The notes beneath the pieces are model-generated. The model ran no database searches, was not told the origin of the DNA, and saw only the letters and a list, made by a program, of their open reading frames with translations. Below, piece by piece: positions 11,920 through 22,745 of a stretch of DNA of 64,000 nt. The translations under genes and the position numbers were made by a program. Origin of the DNA: Erinaceus europaeus. Taxonomy: Eukaryota; Chordata; Mammalia; Eulipotyphla; Erinaceidae. Numbering within the stretch: the first letter of the stretch is position 1; every line of letters begins with the position of its first letter. The stretch lies in assembly GCF_950295315.1 (NCBI RefSeq), contig NC_080172.1:76403118-76467117 (forward strand), written 5' to 3'.

Positions 11920-12062
11920 AAGTATTTATCTATTTACTTACATAAGGGAGAGTGATAACTCTGGTTTGTCCTGTTGCCAGGGACTGAACCTGAAACCTCC
12001 GGGGCCTCGTGCATGCAAATCCGGTGCTCAAGTGAGTCGATTTATCTCCCCAACCTCCAGGC
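11920..12062 (-). mobile_element. tRNA-derived SINE
   Basis: Left-hand TATTTATCTATTTA tail, GTTGCCAGGGACTGAACCTG B-box complement and TATCTCCCC head complement on the right. Confidence 0.65.
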
Positions 12063-12065
12063 ATC

Positions 12066-12680
12066 CTCCTTTTTTTTTTTTTTTTTTTTTTACTTTTTAA
12101 AAAATTTCCTTTATTGGGGGATTAATGGTTTATGGTCAAAAATAAAATACAGTCATTTGTACATGTGTAACATTTCTCAGTTTTCCACATAACAATTCAA
12201 CCCCCACTAGGTCCTCCTCTGCCATCATGTTCTAAGACCCCCTCCAACCCCAAAGTGTTTTATTTAGGTGCAATACACCAACTGAAGTCCAAGTTCTGCT
12301 ATGTGTTTGCCCTTCTGTTCTTAATTTTCAGCTTCTGTCCATAAATGAGATCATCCCATATTCATCCTTCTCTTTCTGTTATCTCACTTAGCATGATTCC
12401 TTCAGGCTCCATCCAAGATAATGTGAAGAAGGTGAAGTCACCATTCTTAATAGCTGAGTAGTATTCCACTGTGTTATAGACCACAACTTGCTTAGCAACT
12501 CATCTGTTGTTGGACACCTGGGTTGCTTCTAGCTTTTGGCTATTACAAATTATGCTGCTATGAACATAGGTATATACAAATCTTTTTGGATGGGTGTGTT
12601 TGGCTCCTTAGAATATATCCCCAGGAGAGGAATTGTAAGGTCATAGGGTAGGTCCACTTTGAGTCTTCTGAGAGTTCAGT
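12066..12680 (-). mobile_element. L1 LINE 3' end (3' UTR and ORF2 tail)
   Basis: Homologous to 2846-3430 in the same orientation (TTATTGGGGGATTAATGGTTTA, GTAGTATTCCACTGTG, ATCTGTTGTTGGACACCTGGG). It breaks off abruptly at about 12680, so it is a short truncated copy. Confidence 0.88.
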
Positions 12681-13189
12681 CTCTCAGGTTCAGTTTTAGC
12701 CTTCAGAGGACTCTGCATTCCAGATTTAACTTAAACCTCAGAGAAAAAGTAAAGTAAAACAAACATGGAGAAAGAGGAGGAAAAATAATAGAAGAGTGAA
12801 AGGTAGACAGGAGCAGGTGTAGGAGGTTATCAGCGTTCACTCCTAGTAGCCTAGTTCAGAGTAGGAGGTAACTTTAGGGATACTCAAGCTGTTGGAAGAC
12901 CTTTCTACTCCTATCATGTCTCTAGTCTCTTCCCAGAAAGGCTTCCCAGGCTTGAATGTTAATTGAGCACTCTTGCAATATTAAATGTTTATTCACTTCT
13001 CACTATCGAGAACTATTATAGCAGCCGTCTCAGCAGTGTTCTCGCTTGATTAGATTACTATTATATTTCATGTTATTTTAGTGGTGTCTGCATTCTATGT
13101 TTTTCCCTCAGATTAAAGGGTAGGTTTTATAAAATATTCCCAACAGCTTTTGTTTGACAGTGCAATTTTCTAATTTAGAAAATATTGAC
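12681..13189. other. Unique sequence, nothing recognised
   Basis: No repeat or exon identified. Confidence 0.4.
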
Positions 13190-13370
13190 TTCAGGGCCAC
13201 CAAGGTAGCTCATCTGGGAAGGCAACTGTGAAGCTGCCGTGTGTGCAATCAAGGTTCAGGCCTGCCAACCCCCACAGCAACGGGGGGAGCTTCTGTGCTG
13301 TGGTGTCTTTCCTTTCTTTATCTTTATCTGCATAAAAATGTTATTCCTGAGAAAAAAGAATTTAAAAATA
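13190..13370 (+). mobile_element. Diverged SINE
   Basis: Degenerate head GGGCCACCAAGGTAGCTCATC and a GGGGGGAGCTTC body motif. Similar to the element at 43500. Confidence 0.5.
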
Positions 13371-13442
13371 AATAAAACATTGACTCCGAATACCAAAACT
13401 CAACCAGGATTAAATATTACCACAGCATATATAAGGTTCTTT

Positions 13443-13445
<3 letters not shown>

Positions 13446-13482
<37 letters not shown>
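13446..13482. repeat. (AT)n microsatellite
   Basis: Uninterrupted TA dinucleotide tract of about 18 units. Confidence 0.95.
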
Positions 13483-13487
<5 letters not shown>

Positions 13488-13504
13488 TTAATGACTTTAG
13501 AAGT

Positions 13505-13686
13505 TTAAGTATTTATTTATTTCATATAGACAGAAAAATCGAGAGGAAAGGACAGAGAGGGAGAGAGAAAAAGGGACACTAACCATACTGCTTCACCTCT
13601 ATGAAGCTTCCCTCTGCGGGCAGGGACCAGGTGCTTGAACCTGTGTACTATGTACCCTCTAACAGGTGAGCCACAACTGAGCCCCT
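13505..13686 (-). mobile_element. tRNA-derived SINE
   Basis: TTTAAGTATTTATTTATTTC tail, ACTGCTTCACCTCTATGAAG body and CACAACTGAGCCCC head complement. Confidence 0.75.
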
Positions 13687-14004
13687 TGAAATAAGTTTAA
13701 TACATGCCTATCACAGGGAAATTCAGTGATGGTCTGGGTTGTTAAGCCCTTGCAGAGGTATCTTTCAGCTGCTAAGATGGATGAAGACGAAGCATAACAT
13801 GAAGTCAGCTTCTAGTAGGTGCCAAGTCCCTACATTAGAATTAACTTTGGGAGGGCTGTTTGATATACAGACCCACTGGCTTGGTAGTTGAACTGCTCAA
13901 TCAGAATCTCTGGGATGAGCTCCCAAATCTGCTTGCTTAGTAAGTTTTTCAGGTGATTCTGATATACCAAGCAGTTGAGATCTGGTTGAGTATACATATT
14001 GACA

Positions 14005-14262
14005 TGTTTAAGTATCTGGGTTCAAGCCCCCATTACCCACCTGCAAGTAATGCAGGGGCAGAAGCATCACCAGTGGCGAAGCAATGCTGCAAGTGTCTAT
14101 CTTTCTCTCTCCCTCTATAACTCCCCCTCCCCTCCCAATTTCTCTCTGTCCTATCAAGTAAAAAGGAAAAATGGCTGCGTGGAGCAGAGGATTCATGGTG
14201 CCAGCTACTGGCCCCAGCAAGAACTCTGGTGACAATAAGAAAAAAAAATGAATGTATGATTA
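14005..14262 (+). mobile_element. tRNA-derived SINE with 3' extension
   Basis: B-box region GGGTTCAAGCCCC, GGCGAAGCAATGCTGCAAG body, CTCTCTGTCCTATCAAGTAAAAAGG, then the AGAACTCTGGTGACAATAAG extension and A-tail also seen at 55600-55680. Confidence 0.8.
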
Positions 14263-14634
14263 CTTATTCATTTTTAGTTGATTGAAGAAAATGCCATACA
14301 TACATAAAGTATTTAATGACAACAAAGGCATTTTCTTTCTGTAATGTTAGCTTTTTCATAACTAGCATCTGATTAGAAAAATTTTATTTTATTACAAAGG
14401 AGGTAGGGCCTGTCCAGATTAAGTTACTATTTCGGTGGACTCAAATGATGCAATTCAACAAGTCACCTGTGGTTTTCATCAACATGTCATTTATTCCAGA
14501 ATCTATTGGACTTACTTGAAGGAGTGACTGCTAATCAGTCTCAGTTGAATCTGGTTCTCAACCCAGCTGACCTATTATGTAAGCAGTTCTTGAGGCCTGT
14601 CTATATGCCAGACTGGACATAAAACAAGTACTAT
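14263..14634. other. Unique sequence, nothing recognised
   Basis: AT-rich; no exon or repeat found. Confidence 0.4.
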
Positions 14635-14775
14635 GGTCTGGTAGGTAGTTAAGTGTGTAAAGCACTGAAGTCTTAGTCATGAGGTCATAGGTTCAATCCC
14701 TGGCATGTGCCAGAGTGATGTTCTGGTTCTCTCCCCTCTCTCACTAATAAGTGAAAAAAATCCTTTTATTTTTTA
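14635..14775 (+). mobile_element. tRNA-derived SINE (short type)
   Basis: TGGTCTGGTAGGTAGTTAAG head, GGTTCAATCCCTGGCATG B box and CTCTCACTAATAAGTGAA tail. Confidence 0.75.
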
Positions 14776-15296
14776 AGTAGCTTTCAACTTTAAGCTTTAT
14801 GTCAGAATTATCTATAATGCTTATAAAAAATATTGAAGTGTGGGCCCCATCCGAACTTTGAGGAGGCAGCACCTTCTAGACGGTTTAGTGCAAAATGAAA
14901 ACTCAGAATCCTGTCTTCTAAGAATTATCAATCTACAATAGACAATATTGATGTAAATAAACCAGTTGGATATGGAGTAAGAATATCTTTTAGGCAAAAT
15001 ATGATGACATTAGATAACATCAAATGTGACATAGGAATAAATACATAGATGAGAATAAATGCAAAATTGGCAGATGTTAGGGAAAGCTGGTGGTATTTCA
15101 GGGCTAATTCTGCTACATTTAATTGATGCAGAGATATTCCAAACTGCCGTTTGTGCTTTGAATTTCAAATTAAAGAATGATAATCAAATTGGTTCTGGTA
15201 TAAAAGGCAAAGCTTTAATGTTTTCATAATTCTGATGTATTTGAAGTTGGGTGAAAATTACACAAAGCATTTGAATGTAAATATATATACAATTTA

Positions 15297-15670
15297 TTTT
15301 ATTTTTAACATATATATTTTTTGTTATTATTATTGTCTCCAGGGTTATTGCTGGGGCTTTGTGCCTGCACTACGAATCCACTGCTCCTGAAGTCTCCCCC
15401 CCCTTTTTGCCATTGTTGTTTATCATTGTTGTTGTTATTATTATTGTTGTTATTGCTGTCATTGTTGTTGGATAGGAAAAAGAGAAATGGAGAGAGGAGG
15501 GGAAGATAGAGAGGGGAGGGAAAGATAGACACCTGTAGACCTGCTTCACCGCCTGTGAAGCAACCCCCCCTGCAGGTGGGGAGCTGGGGGCTCGAACCAG
15601 TATCCTCATGCCAGTCCTTGCGCATTGTGCCATGTGTGCTTAACCCGCTGCGCTAGCGCCCAGTCCCCTA
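15297..15670 (-). mobile_element. tRNA-derived SINE, long type
   Basis: Long-type SINE: TTGTTATTATTATTGTTG tail, GGAAAAAGAGAAATGGAGAG body, head CTGCGCTAGCGCCCAGTCCCC at the right end. Confidence 0.88.
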
Positions 15671-15674
15671 TTTT

Positions 15675-15832
15675 ATTTTTTTTAAATATTTACTTACTTA
15701 TGAGAAATATAGAAGAAAGAAAGAACCAGACATCACTCTGGTACATGTGCTGTCAAGGACTGAACTCTGGACCTCCTGCTTCTTGAGATTCCAATGCTTT
15801 ATCCACTGTGCCACCTCCTAGACCACTATACA
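15675..15832 (-). mobile_element. tRNA-derived SINE (short type)
   Basis: TTATGAGAAATATAGAAG tail, CAGACATCACTCTGGTACATG body and CCACTGTGCCACCTCCTAGACC head complement, inserted next to the SINE at 15297-15670. Confidence 0.8.
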
Positions 15833-15859
15833 ATTTGTTTTAAAACTATGATTTTCCTT

Positions 15860-16078
15860 TCCTTTTCTTTTTTCTTTTCTTTTCTTTCTCTTCTCTTCTT
15901 TTCTCTCTTCATCTTCTTCTTCTTCTTCCCCTTCCCCTTCCCCTTCCCCTTCTCCTTCTCCTTCTCCTTCTCCTTCTCCTTCTCCTTCTCCTTCTCCTTC
16001 TCCTTCTCCTTCTTCTTCTTCTTCTTCTTCTTCTTCTTCTTCTTCTTCTTCTTCTTCTCCTTCTTCTTCTTCTTTTTT
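15860..16078. repeat. Polypyrimidine tract (CTTCTC)n/(CTT)n
   Basis: Over 200 bp with almost only C and T on the plus strand, moving from TTTTC repeats through CTTCTC hexamers to CTT triplets. It looks like an expanded tail of the minus-strand SINE at 16079-16197. Confidence 0.95.
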
Positions 16079-16197
16079 TAACAGAGCACTGCTCAGCTCT
16101 GGCTTATGATGGTACAAGGGATTGAACCTGGGACTTTAGAGCCTCAGGCATGAGAGTTTCTTTGCATAACCATTACGCTATCTACCCCTGCTGATTT
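16079..16197 (-). mobile_element. SINE whose tail expanded into the pyrimidine tract
   Basis: AACAGAGCACTGCTCAGCTC, GGATTGAACCTGGGAC and TTGCATAACCATTACGCTATC are the reverse complement of the SINE subtype at 5967. Confidence 0.8.
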
Positions 16198-16199
16198 TT

Positions 16200-17343
16200 T
16201 ATTTTTTGTCTCAAGGTAGAGATGCAAGTAACTAAGTCCAGTGTAAGATTGGATATACCATCCAGGAAAAATAAAAGACTAAATCAATACACTGTGAACA
16301 TGCCTGGTCATATATTATGTCCATGCTGAAATGAGTTCCAGGCAGTCATATATCAAGTGAAAAGAAATCAAAGGTTTGCAGGCCCACTAACGAGAGGTTC
16401 TCTGAAGGGCATTCTGTGGAATGCATTCCTCTTGCCAGTTGCTCTAGCGGACTCTCATTATAAGCAGATTTCTTTAATCCTTAGCTCTAACTGGGTCAGC
16501 ATCATCTGATTTTAAGTATTATTACAGGAGACACATGCACAATAACTATTGAAATAGTTACAACAACCAAGTCTAGAAAGTTGCTTTTCCTTTGAAAAAA
16601 CTTACAAGACCCATTTCATATAAGCTGAAAATTCTTCAGGAGGGCCACCACCACCATAGGGGAAGTAGCAATTTGTTGATAAATATACCAAAAAAATTCG
16701 TTGAGGGTTTTTGTTGGTTTGTTTTTTGTTAACAGTTGCTTAGGGGAAAACATGATTAAATATCTTACTATCTTCTTTGTACTGGTTCAGGAAGATTGTG
16801 TTGGATAATTTGAGGACACGAATGGGATTTTCACAGTTGGGGTGATAAACATTTTTTAAGAGCAGAAAATATAAATGAAAGGAATCAGCCTCTCCAGGCA
16901 CACTTATCAACAGCTAGGTCAGTGACTGTTTAAAAATGGCTGCTGGCTGCTGCTCATTAACTTAGAATCCTGGGTCTATAGTCTCATCATCTTATTCAGT
17001 CTCTTACTGTTTATGGTTCTTTTTCAGCTTTTAGGTTTACATTTATATTTCACCTACAAAACAATGATAATTTTTCTCTCATCTTCTCTACGTTCTCTAT
17101 CTTCCTTAACTGTATTGGCTAATATTTCTAGTGCAATGTGTAATAGTGCTGTTGAAACACATTCTTGTCATGTTTCTCTGTAATAGCAAGTTTTGGGTGA
17201 TGTTCAACAAAACATGGTATCTAGGATAGGTTTCCAACCCAGTCCATGCCAAGATAAAAGTACATGATTAGGAAACATTGAATTCCCGCTGAACCTAAGA
17301 AAGTCCTAGTGCCCTAACACCACTTTACAAGCAACTAAAGCAG
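16200..17343. other. Unique sequence, no gene recognised
   Basis: Over 1 kb without detectable repeats. I found no exon with plausible frame and splice sites. Confidence 0.45.
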
Positions 17344-17404
17344 GGGCCGGGTAGTGGTGCCACTAGTAGGGTATATATGCTACAATGTGCAAGGACCCGG
17401 GTAA
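17344..17404 (+). mobile_element. SINE 5' fragment
   Basis: GGGGCCGGGTAGTGGTGCC head to the B box (GGACCCGGGTAA), then it stops; 3'-truncated SINE. Confidence 0.6.
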
Positions 17405-17744
17405 TGTGAATATTTAGGGTCTTTGACTCATCTTGTATTTTAGTGTAAAAGACCACTAGAAGGAATTCCTACACATGAAACAGACATTAATTGGAATAGC
17501 AAGTGAAATTTTTAACATAAATTCTGATGTATTCATCAGGTTTAGGGGTAAGAAAACTTTGCTTTTGTAAAAGGGTAAACAGACTTTGCTGATAGGATAT
17601 CTGTCCCAAGTACTCATTTTTGAGTTTGTAACCAGAAAGCAGTCTCAGACAATATGTATGTAAATGAATGTGCATTCCCCTGTTCCAGTAAAAGTTTGTT
17701 TATAAAAACAAGATCAGAAGAGAAATCACTAAATAGAACCTGAA

Positions 17745-17960
17745 CTGGAGCTGGTGTATTATTGCACCAAAGTAAAAGACTCTGGGGTGGGGGTTGGTGG
17801 AGAGTACAGGTCCCAGAAAAGGATGACAGAGGACCTAGTGGGGGTTGTATTGTTATGTGGAAAACTGAGAAATGGTATGCATGCACAAACTACTGTATTT
17901 ACTATTGTATTTACTGTCGAATGTAAAACTTAACCCCCCAATAAAGTGGGAAAAAAACAA
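17745..17960 (+). mobile_element. L1 3' end fragment
   Basis: GGTGCAATAATACACC-like start (reverse of the TTGGTGCAAT motif), GGACCTAGTGGGGGTTGTATTG, CATGTGGAAAACTGAG-type sequence, CCCCCCAATAAAG and A-tail. Confidence 0.8.
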
Positions 17961-18259
17961 TAGGTCAAATTTGATCTGTAGGCCATTGCTTGGTGGCTTT
18001 TAGACCATATATCATATTCTATGTACCATGAGCTTACTCAACCGTGCAGAAGTAAACATAAGTAAATCGAATCTCTGTGTTAGCTGATAATTTATTAGCT
18101 AATAACTTTTAACATATGAAGATATGTGTTATATATATATATATAACACTATAATTTATCAAATTATATCAACTATAATTTATCAAAGTGTTAAATATTC
18201 CAGATAAGTGTGAAGAAGCTTTAAGCTATATTATTTGTTTTTGTGTCCATGCTTTCAGT

Positions 18260-18565
18260 TTTGTTTTTTTATTTTTTAATTTTTGCCTCCAGCGTTATTG
18301 CTGGGGCTCAGTGTCTGCACTATGAATCCACTGCTCCCGGTGGCCTTTTTTTTTTTTTTTATTGTATAGGGCAGAGGGAAATTGAGAGGGGAAGGTTCTT
18401 GAGATAGGAAAAGAGAAAGACACCTGCAGACCTGCTTCACTGCTCAAGAAGTGACCCCCCCTACAGGTGGAGAGGCAGGGGCTTCATCACGAATTCTTGC
18501 AAGGATCCTTGTGCTTCCTACTATGTGCACTTAACCAGGTGCGCCACTCTGCCCGACCCCCCATG
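18260..18565 (-). mobile_element. tRNA-derived SINE, long type
   Basis: TTTTTGCCTCCAGCGTTATTGCTGGGGC start, GACCTGCTTCACTGC body, head TGCGCCACTCTGCCCGACCCC complement at the right. Confidence 0.85.
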
Positions 18566-18599
18566 TTCTCCATTTTGTAGCATGTCTTTTTATAATGCA

Positions 18600-18712
18600 G
18601 AAGGCAGTCATAGGGTGGGGAGGTAAAGTCACTGGAAGTGTCACAGCCTGAGGCACCACAGGTCCCAGGTCCCACTGTAGGCCAGGGCTGCACAGTGCTC
18701 TGGTTGAAGAAA
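18600..18712 (+). mobile_element. SINE fragment
   Basis: GGGTGGGGAGGTAAAGTCACTGG head-like sequence, GCCTGAGGCACC and AGGGCTGCACAGTGCTCTGG, the subtype of 5967. Confidence 0.6.
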
Positions 18713-18957
18713 TTCGTAAAGCTGATCTTTGAATTATGAAGTTCAAAGTATTCATATTGAAACATCCATGTGAAATATGATTTGATAGCTTTCATTTCTT
18801 CCCAATATTTTTGTTTTGGTGTGCTTATATTTGTATTTTATTTTTTTAATATATAATTTAGTTATGAACTTTTCATCATATACAAACTTCATTCTTAGCA
18901 GTAAATTTGATTGGAAATTTAATATTCATATAGCAAAGCCTAAGTCCTGAAAAACTA

Positions 18958-19250
18958 TATTTTGTTGTTGTTGCCACCAGGGTGATTGATATGGCTCAGT
19001 GTCTGCACGATGAATCCACAACTCCTAGTGGCCATTTCTCCTGTTTATTTTGTTTTTATCATTTTTTGTTGTTGTTTGTTAGAGAGTGAGAGGGGAGGAG
19101 ATAGGGAGAGAGAGAGTGAGAGCGAGAGAGAGTCCTGCAGATCTGCTTTACCACTTGTGAAGCTTCCCCCCTGCAAGTGGGGAGTGGAGGCTTGAACTTG
19201 GGTCCTCACTCATGGTAATGTGTGTGCTTAATCATTGCACCACTGTCCAG
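18958..19250 (-). mobile_element. tRNA-derived SINE
   Basis: TTGCCACCAGGGTGATTG start, (GAGA) body, CTGCTTTACCACTTGTGAAGC and head complement with CATTGCACCACTGTCCAGCC. Confidence 0.8.
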
Positions 19251-19400
19251 CCTCAGTATTTTTAAAGACAGAGATAGAAGCAGAGAGAGAAAGTGAACGA
19301 GACCACAGCACTTCAGTGTGGTGGAGGCTCAAACTTGGGTTGTACACATGTCAACACACACACTATCCAAGTGAGTTATTTTACTGGCTCAACATGTTTT
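19251..19400 (-). mobile_element. SINE
   Basis: AAAGACAGAGATAGAAGCAG start and CAAACTTGGGTTGTACAC B-box complement, in tandem with the SINE at 18958. Confidence 0.6.
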
Positions 19401-19659
19401 TAAAAAATCAAATAAAAAATTCAAATAACGAGAGTTGACTAAATCATGACTCAGAAGCAGAGTTCACTTTATCTTCTTTGTGAAATACAGATTATTGTCA
19501 CTGATAAAAATAAGAACCTTGGTATAAAAACATGTAGTTGCTACCTTTTTGGCTATTTTTAGGAAATGAACTTATCAGTTGTCATTTGTTATACATAAAA
19601 ATGTAAGTTAAACAAAGGACAACCATATAAAATATCTCTCTTCACAATGATTTAGTTTA

Positions 19660-19830
19660 TTTTTTACTTTATTCTTATTAGTGACTTAATAGACTTACAA
19701 AATTGTAAGGTGAAAGGAGCATAATTCCATAATGTTCCCACCATTGTTCTGTGTCTCCATCTCCTCCTTTGAAACTGCAGTAATTCTCCAAAGGTCACAA
19801 ATAGGTTGACTTTATATTTATCACTATCTG
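19660..19830 (-). mobile_element. A-tailed retroposon fragment
   Basis: CTTACAAAATTGTAAGGTG and CATAATTCCATAATGTTCCCACC match the reversed 3' end of the family at 6300-6420 and resemble 35935-36175. Confidence 0.5.
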
Positions 19831-19834
19831 TAGC

Positions 19835-20127
19835 TTTTAAAAATATTTATTTCCTTTTGTTGCCCTTGTTTTATTGTTGTAGTTATTATTGTTATTGATT
19901 TTGTCATTGTTGGATAGGACAGAGAGACATGGAGAGAGGAGGGAAAGACAGAGAGGAGGGAAAGACAGAGAGGGAGAGAAAGACAGACACCTGCAGACCT
20001 GCTTCACCGCCTGTGAAGTGACTCCCCTGCAGGTGGGGAGCCGGGGCTCCATCCAGGATCCTTACACAGGTCCTTGCACTTTGCGCCACCTCTGCTTAAC
20101 CTGCTGAGCTACTGCCCGACTCCCATT
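19835..20127 (-). mobile_element. tRNA-derived SINE, long type
   Basis: TTCCTTTTGTTGCCCTTG tail end, TTGGATAGGACAGAGAGAC, CTTCACCGCCTGTGAAG and CTGAGCTACTGCCCGACTCC head complement. The minus-strand element includes an inserted duplicate GGAAAGACAGAG block. Confidence 0.9.
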
Positions 20128-20257
20128 ATCTGTATCTTTTTATCCCCTCCCTTTTTTTCAATGGTCCTGTCTTCACTTCCTTTCTAAGTCACATCTACAC
20201 AGATTACTTCTGAGCATCCTTTCTTTCCCCCCTCTTCTTTCTCAAATAGAGAAACAG

Positions 20258-20580
20258 TGCCAGGGTGGGGGTAGATAGCACAATAGTTTTGCAGACTGTT
20301 ATGCCTGAGGCTCCGAAGTCACAGGTTCAATCCCCACACCACCATAAGCCAGAGCTGCCAACACTATATTCAGTGGAGAAGCAATTACAGAAGCTGGACC
20401 TTGCACCTTCTGCATCCCACAATGACCTTGGGTCCATGCTCCCAGAGGGAGAAAGAACAGGAAAGCTACCAGGGGAGGGGATGGGATATGGAGCTCTGGG
20501 GGTGGACATTGTGTGGAAATGTACCACTCTTTTCCTACAGTCTTGTCAATATTTCCATTTTATAAATAAAAATTAAAAAT
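20258..20580 (+). mobile_element. SINE head joined to retroposon 3' end
   Basis: A SINE of the 5967 subtype (20258-20370, with GGTTCAATCCCC B box) runs into the retroposon 3' end (GAAGCAATTACAGAAGCTGG through TGGGATATGGAGCTCTG) and a TAAATAAA tail. Confidence 0.65.
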
Positions 20581-20591
20581 AAATAACTTCT

Positions 20592-20598
20592 GGGGGGG

Positions 20599-20636
<38 letters not shown>

Positions 20637-20712
20637 GCCTGACTTCCTCTGGTGCTTTCCAGATCAGAGAGAGAGAGAGAGAGCCTGACTTCCTCTGGTG
20701 CTTTCCAGATCC
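20592..20712. repeat. (GA)n with a duplicated 42-bp segment
   Basis: GA dinucleotide tract, then GCCTGACTTCCTCTGGTGC.. and a GA run repeated twice in tandem. Confidence 0.9.
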
Positions 20713-20814
20713 ACCTCCCTTTCAGTGGTAGTATAAAATCAATATTCCTGGTGACAAACACTTTAGGTCCTGGTGGAATTAGGGTTCAAAGCCTCCTAGT
20801 TATCGTCCTCTAAC

Positions 20815-20935
20815 ATTTACTCCACTGGAGTATGGACCAAAATTCTTTCTGGGGTGCATAAGGTGGGAGTTCTGGCTTCTGTAATTGCTTCTCAACTGGA
20901 CATGGATGTTGGCAGGTTAACCCATATCCTTAGCC
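20815..20935 (-). mobile_element. A-tailed retroposon fragment (minus)
   Basis: GGCTTCTGTAATTGCTTCTC is the complement of the family's GAAGCAATTACAGAAGCC motif. Confidence 0.6.
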
Positions 20936-20994
20936 TGTTCACAATGATATAGTTTATGCCAAAGAGGTTTTTTTAACAACTACAATGGGAAGCT

Positions 20995-21170
20995 TGTTTA
21001 AATTTTAAAATATGTATTTATTCACCACCATGAGTAAATAGGAGGAGGAGAGAGAGAAAACCAGATCATCACTCAGGCACACTCAATGCCACGGTTCTAA
21101 CCTGAGATCTCATGCTTCTAAGTCCAAAGTTCTAGCTGCTGCATCACCTCCCAGACCGCACATTATTCCT
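20995..21170 (-). mobile_element. tRNA-derived SINE (short type)
   Basis: TATGTATTTATTCACC tail side, ATCATCACTCAGGCACACTC body and CTGCATCACCTCCCAGACCG head complement. Confidence 0.75.
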
Positions 21171-21319
21171 ATCAATAAAACACAATTACAATTTAACAAT
21201 GTACTTTATTGTACTTTACAGAAAGTAATTTATGGGAGAAGATGAGTAGCATTTTTCATTTTTAAATTAACATGTTTTCATAAGTTTCAAAATAGTATAT
21301 CAGGTTTACAATATGTCAT

Positions 21320-21775
21320 GTCGTATTTGGGTTCCAATGTTCTTTTTTCAAATGTAGTTGTCAATTTCATTTAATTGTCGTATTTGGGTTCCAATGTTCT
21401 TTTTTCAAATGTAGTTGTCAATTTCATTTAATTGTCATATTTGGGTTCCAATGTTCTTTTTTCAAATGTAGTCGTCAATTTCATTTAATTGTCGTATTTG
21501 GGTTCCAATGTGCTTTTTTCAAATGTAGTCGTCAATTTCATTTAATTGTCGTATTTGGGTTCCAATGTGCTTTTTTCAAATGTAGTCGTCAATTTCATTT
21601 AATTGTCGTATTTGGGTTCCAATATGCTTTTTTCAAATGTAGTCGTCAATTTCATTTAATTGTCATATTTGGGTTCCAATGTTCTTTTTTCAAATGTAGT
21701 CGTCAATTTCATTTAATTGTCATATTTGGGTTCCAATGTGCTTTTTTCAAATGTAGTCTTCAATTTCATTTAATT
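21320..21775. repeat. 57-bp minisatellite, eight units
   Basis: Eight head-to-tail units of exactly 57 bp starting GTCGTATTTGGGTTCC, at 21320, 21377, 21434, 21491, 21548, 21605, 21662 and 21719. Units differ by single bases (GTTCTTTT/GTGCTTTT, GTAGTTG/GTAGTCG). Stops occur in the frames I checked, so it is not coding despite a length divisible by 3. Confidence 0.97.
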
Positions 21776-22289
21776 GTGAGAGGCTATGTTGTTAGTTTCA
21801 TAGTAGTTCAAGAATCTGGAGTTCAGCAAAATCTAGTTGTTGTTTAATTCTTTTTCTTTTTGAACTTTCCAATCCAGGATGAGAAAAATGATTTTATCTG
21901 GACAAAAAGGGAGGGGAGAATAAGTAACAATTTCACTTTTACACACCAAATTTAAAGGACTTTTAATTAGTAACTAAATTTGACTGTGTTCAGAGATGTG
22001 TAACCTTACAAGACAATAGAGAGCTCAAAAATGTGTTGAGAGTGCTTGGAGCAGTATCTGACCTAATAAATTGTCAATAGACCTAGCAATTTTATTATGA
22101 TCAGCACTTTTAATAGTGTTTTCTGTATCATGAGATACTAGAACCACCACATTCTCACAAGTCATAGTGACCTTAGTCCATTCTCTTACAAAACAAAATA
22201 ATTTACACCTCTGTCTCCCTACTAGACAGTTTCACTAAGGGTAGAATGGCAATATTCCAGATTCTATAGAAATTTGCTGCTGCTGCTAC
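21776..22289. other. Unique sequence, nothing recognised
   Basis: No repeat or exon recognised. Confidence 0.4.
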
Positions 22290-22465
22290 TACTACATGGT
22301 AGTAGTTGTTGTTGTCGCCAGGATTTTATGTTCTGGACTTTTTTTTTTCTCCTCTGTGTCAAATAGAGACACAGAGAGGCAGAGAGAGGAGTGGGGGTAA
22401 GAAATCACAGCACTAAAGCGTCCTTCAATGCAGTAGGGGATGAACTTGAATCTGGGTTTTGTACA
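22290..22465 (-). mobile_element. SINE
   Basis: TTGTTGTTGTCGCCAGGATTTTATG start, CAAATAGAGACACAGAGAGG and a GAACTTGAATCTGGG B-box complement. Confidence 0.55.
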
Positions 22466-22514
22466 AATCTTGTTTTAATTTACATTTCTCATTTCTGGCA
22501 TTTCTCTCAGTACA

Positions 22515-22745
22515 TTTAAAAAATATTTTATTTATTTATTTACTATATAGAGACAGGGAGAAATTGAGAGGTGGAGGGGAGGGAGGGGGAGAGAGAGAGA
22601 GAGAGAGAGAGAGAGGTGAAAAGCAACACCTGTACCACTGCTTCACTATTTGTGAAGCTTTCCCACCTGCAGATGGGGGCCAGGGGCTTAAACTCAGGTC
22701 CTTATGCATTGTAACATGTGCACTTAACTGGATCTGCTACAACAT
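22515..22745 (-). mobile_element. tRNA-derived SINE
   Basis: TTTATTTATTTATTTACTATATAGAGAC tail, GA-rich body, CCACTGCTTCACTATTTGTGAAGC and GGCTTAAACTCAGGTCC. Confidence 0.85.

Noticed and set aside
15818..16117. Poly-Glu/Gly open frame of 99 codons
   Set aside because: Translation of the expanded pyrimidine/purine tract; no gene structure.
21320..21775. Regular repeats suggesting CRISPR
   Set aside because: The units are directly adjacent with no spacers and the DNA is mammalian.
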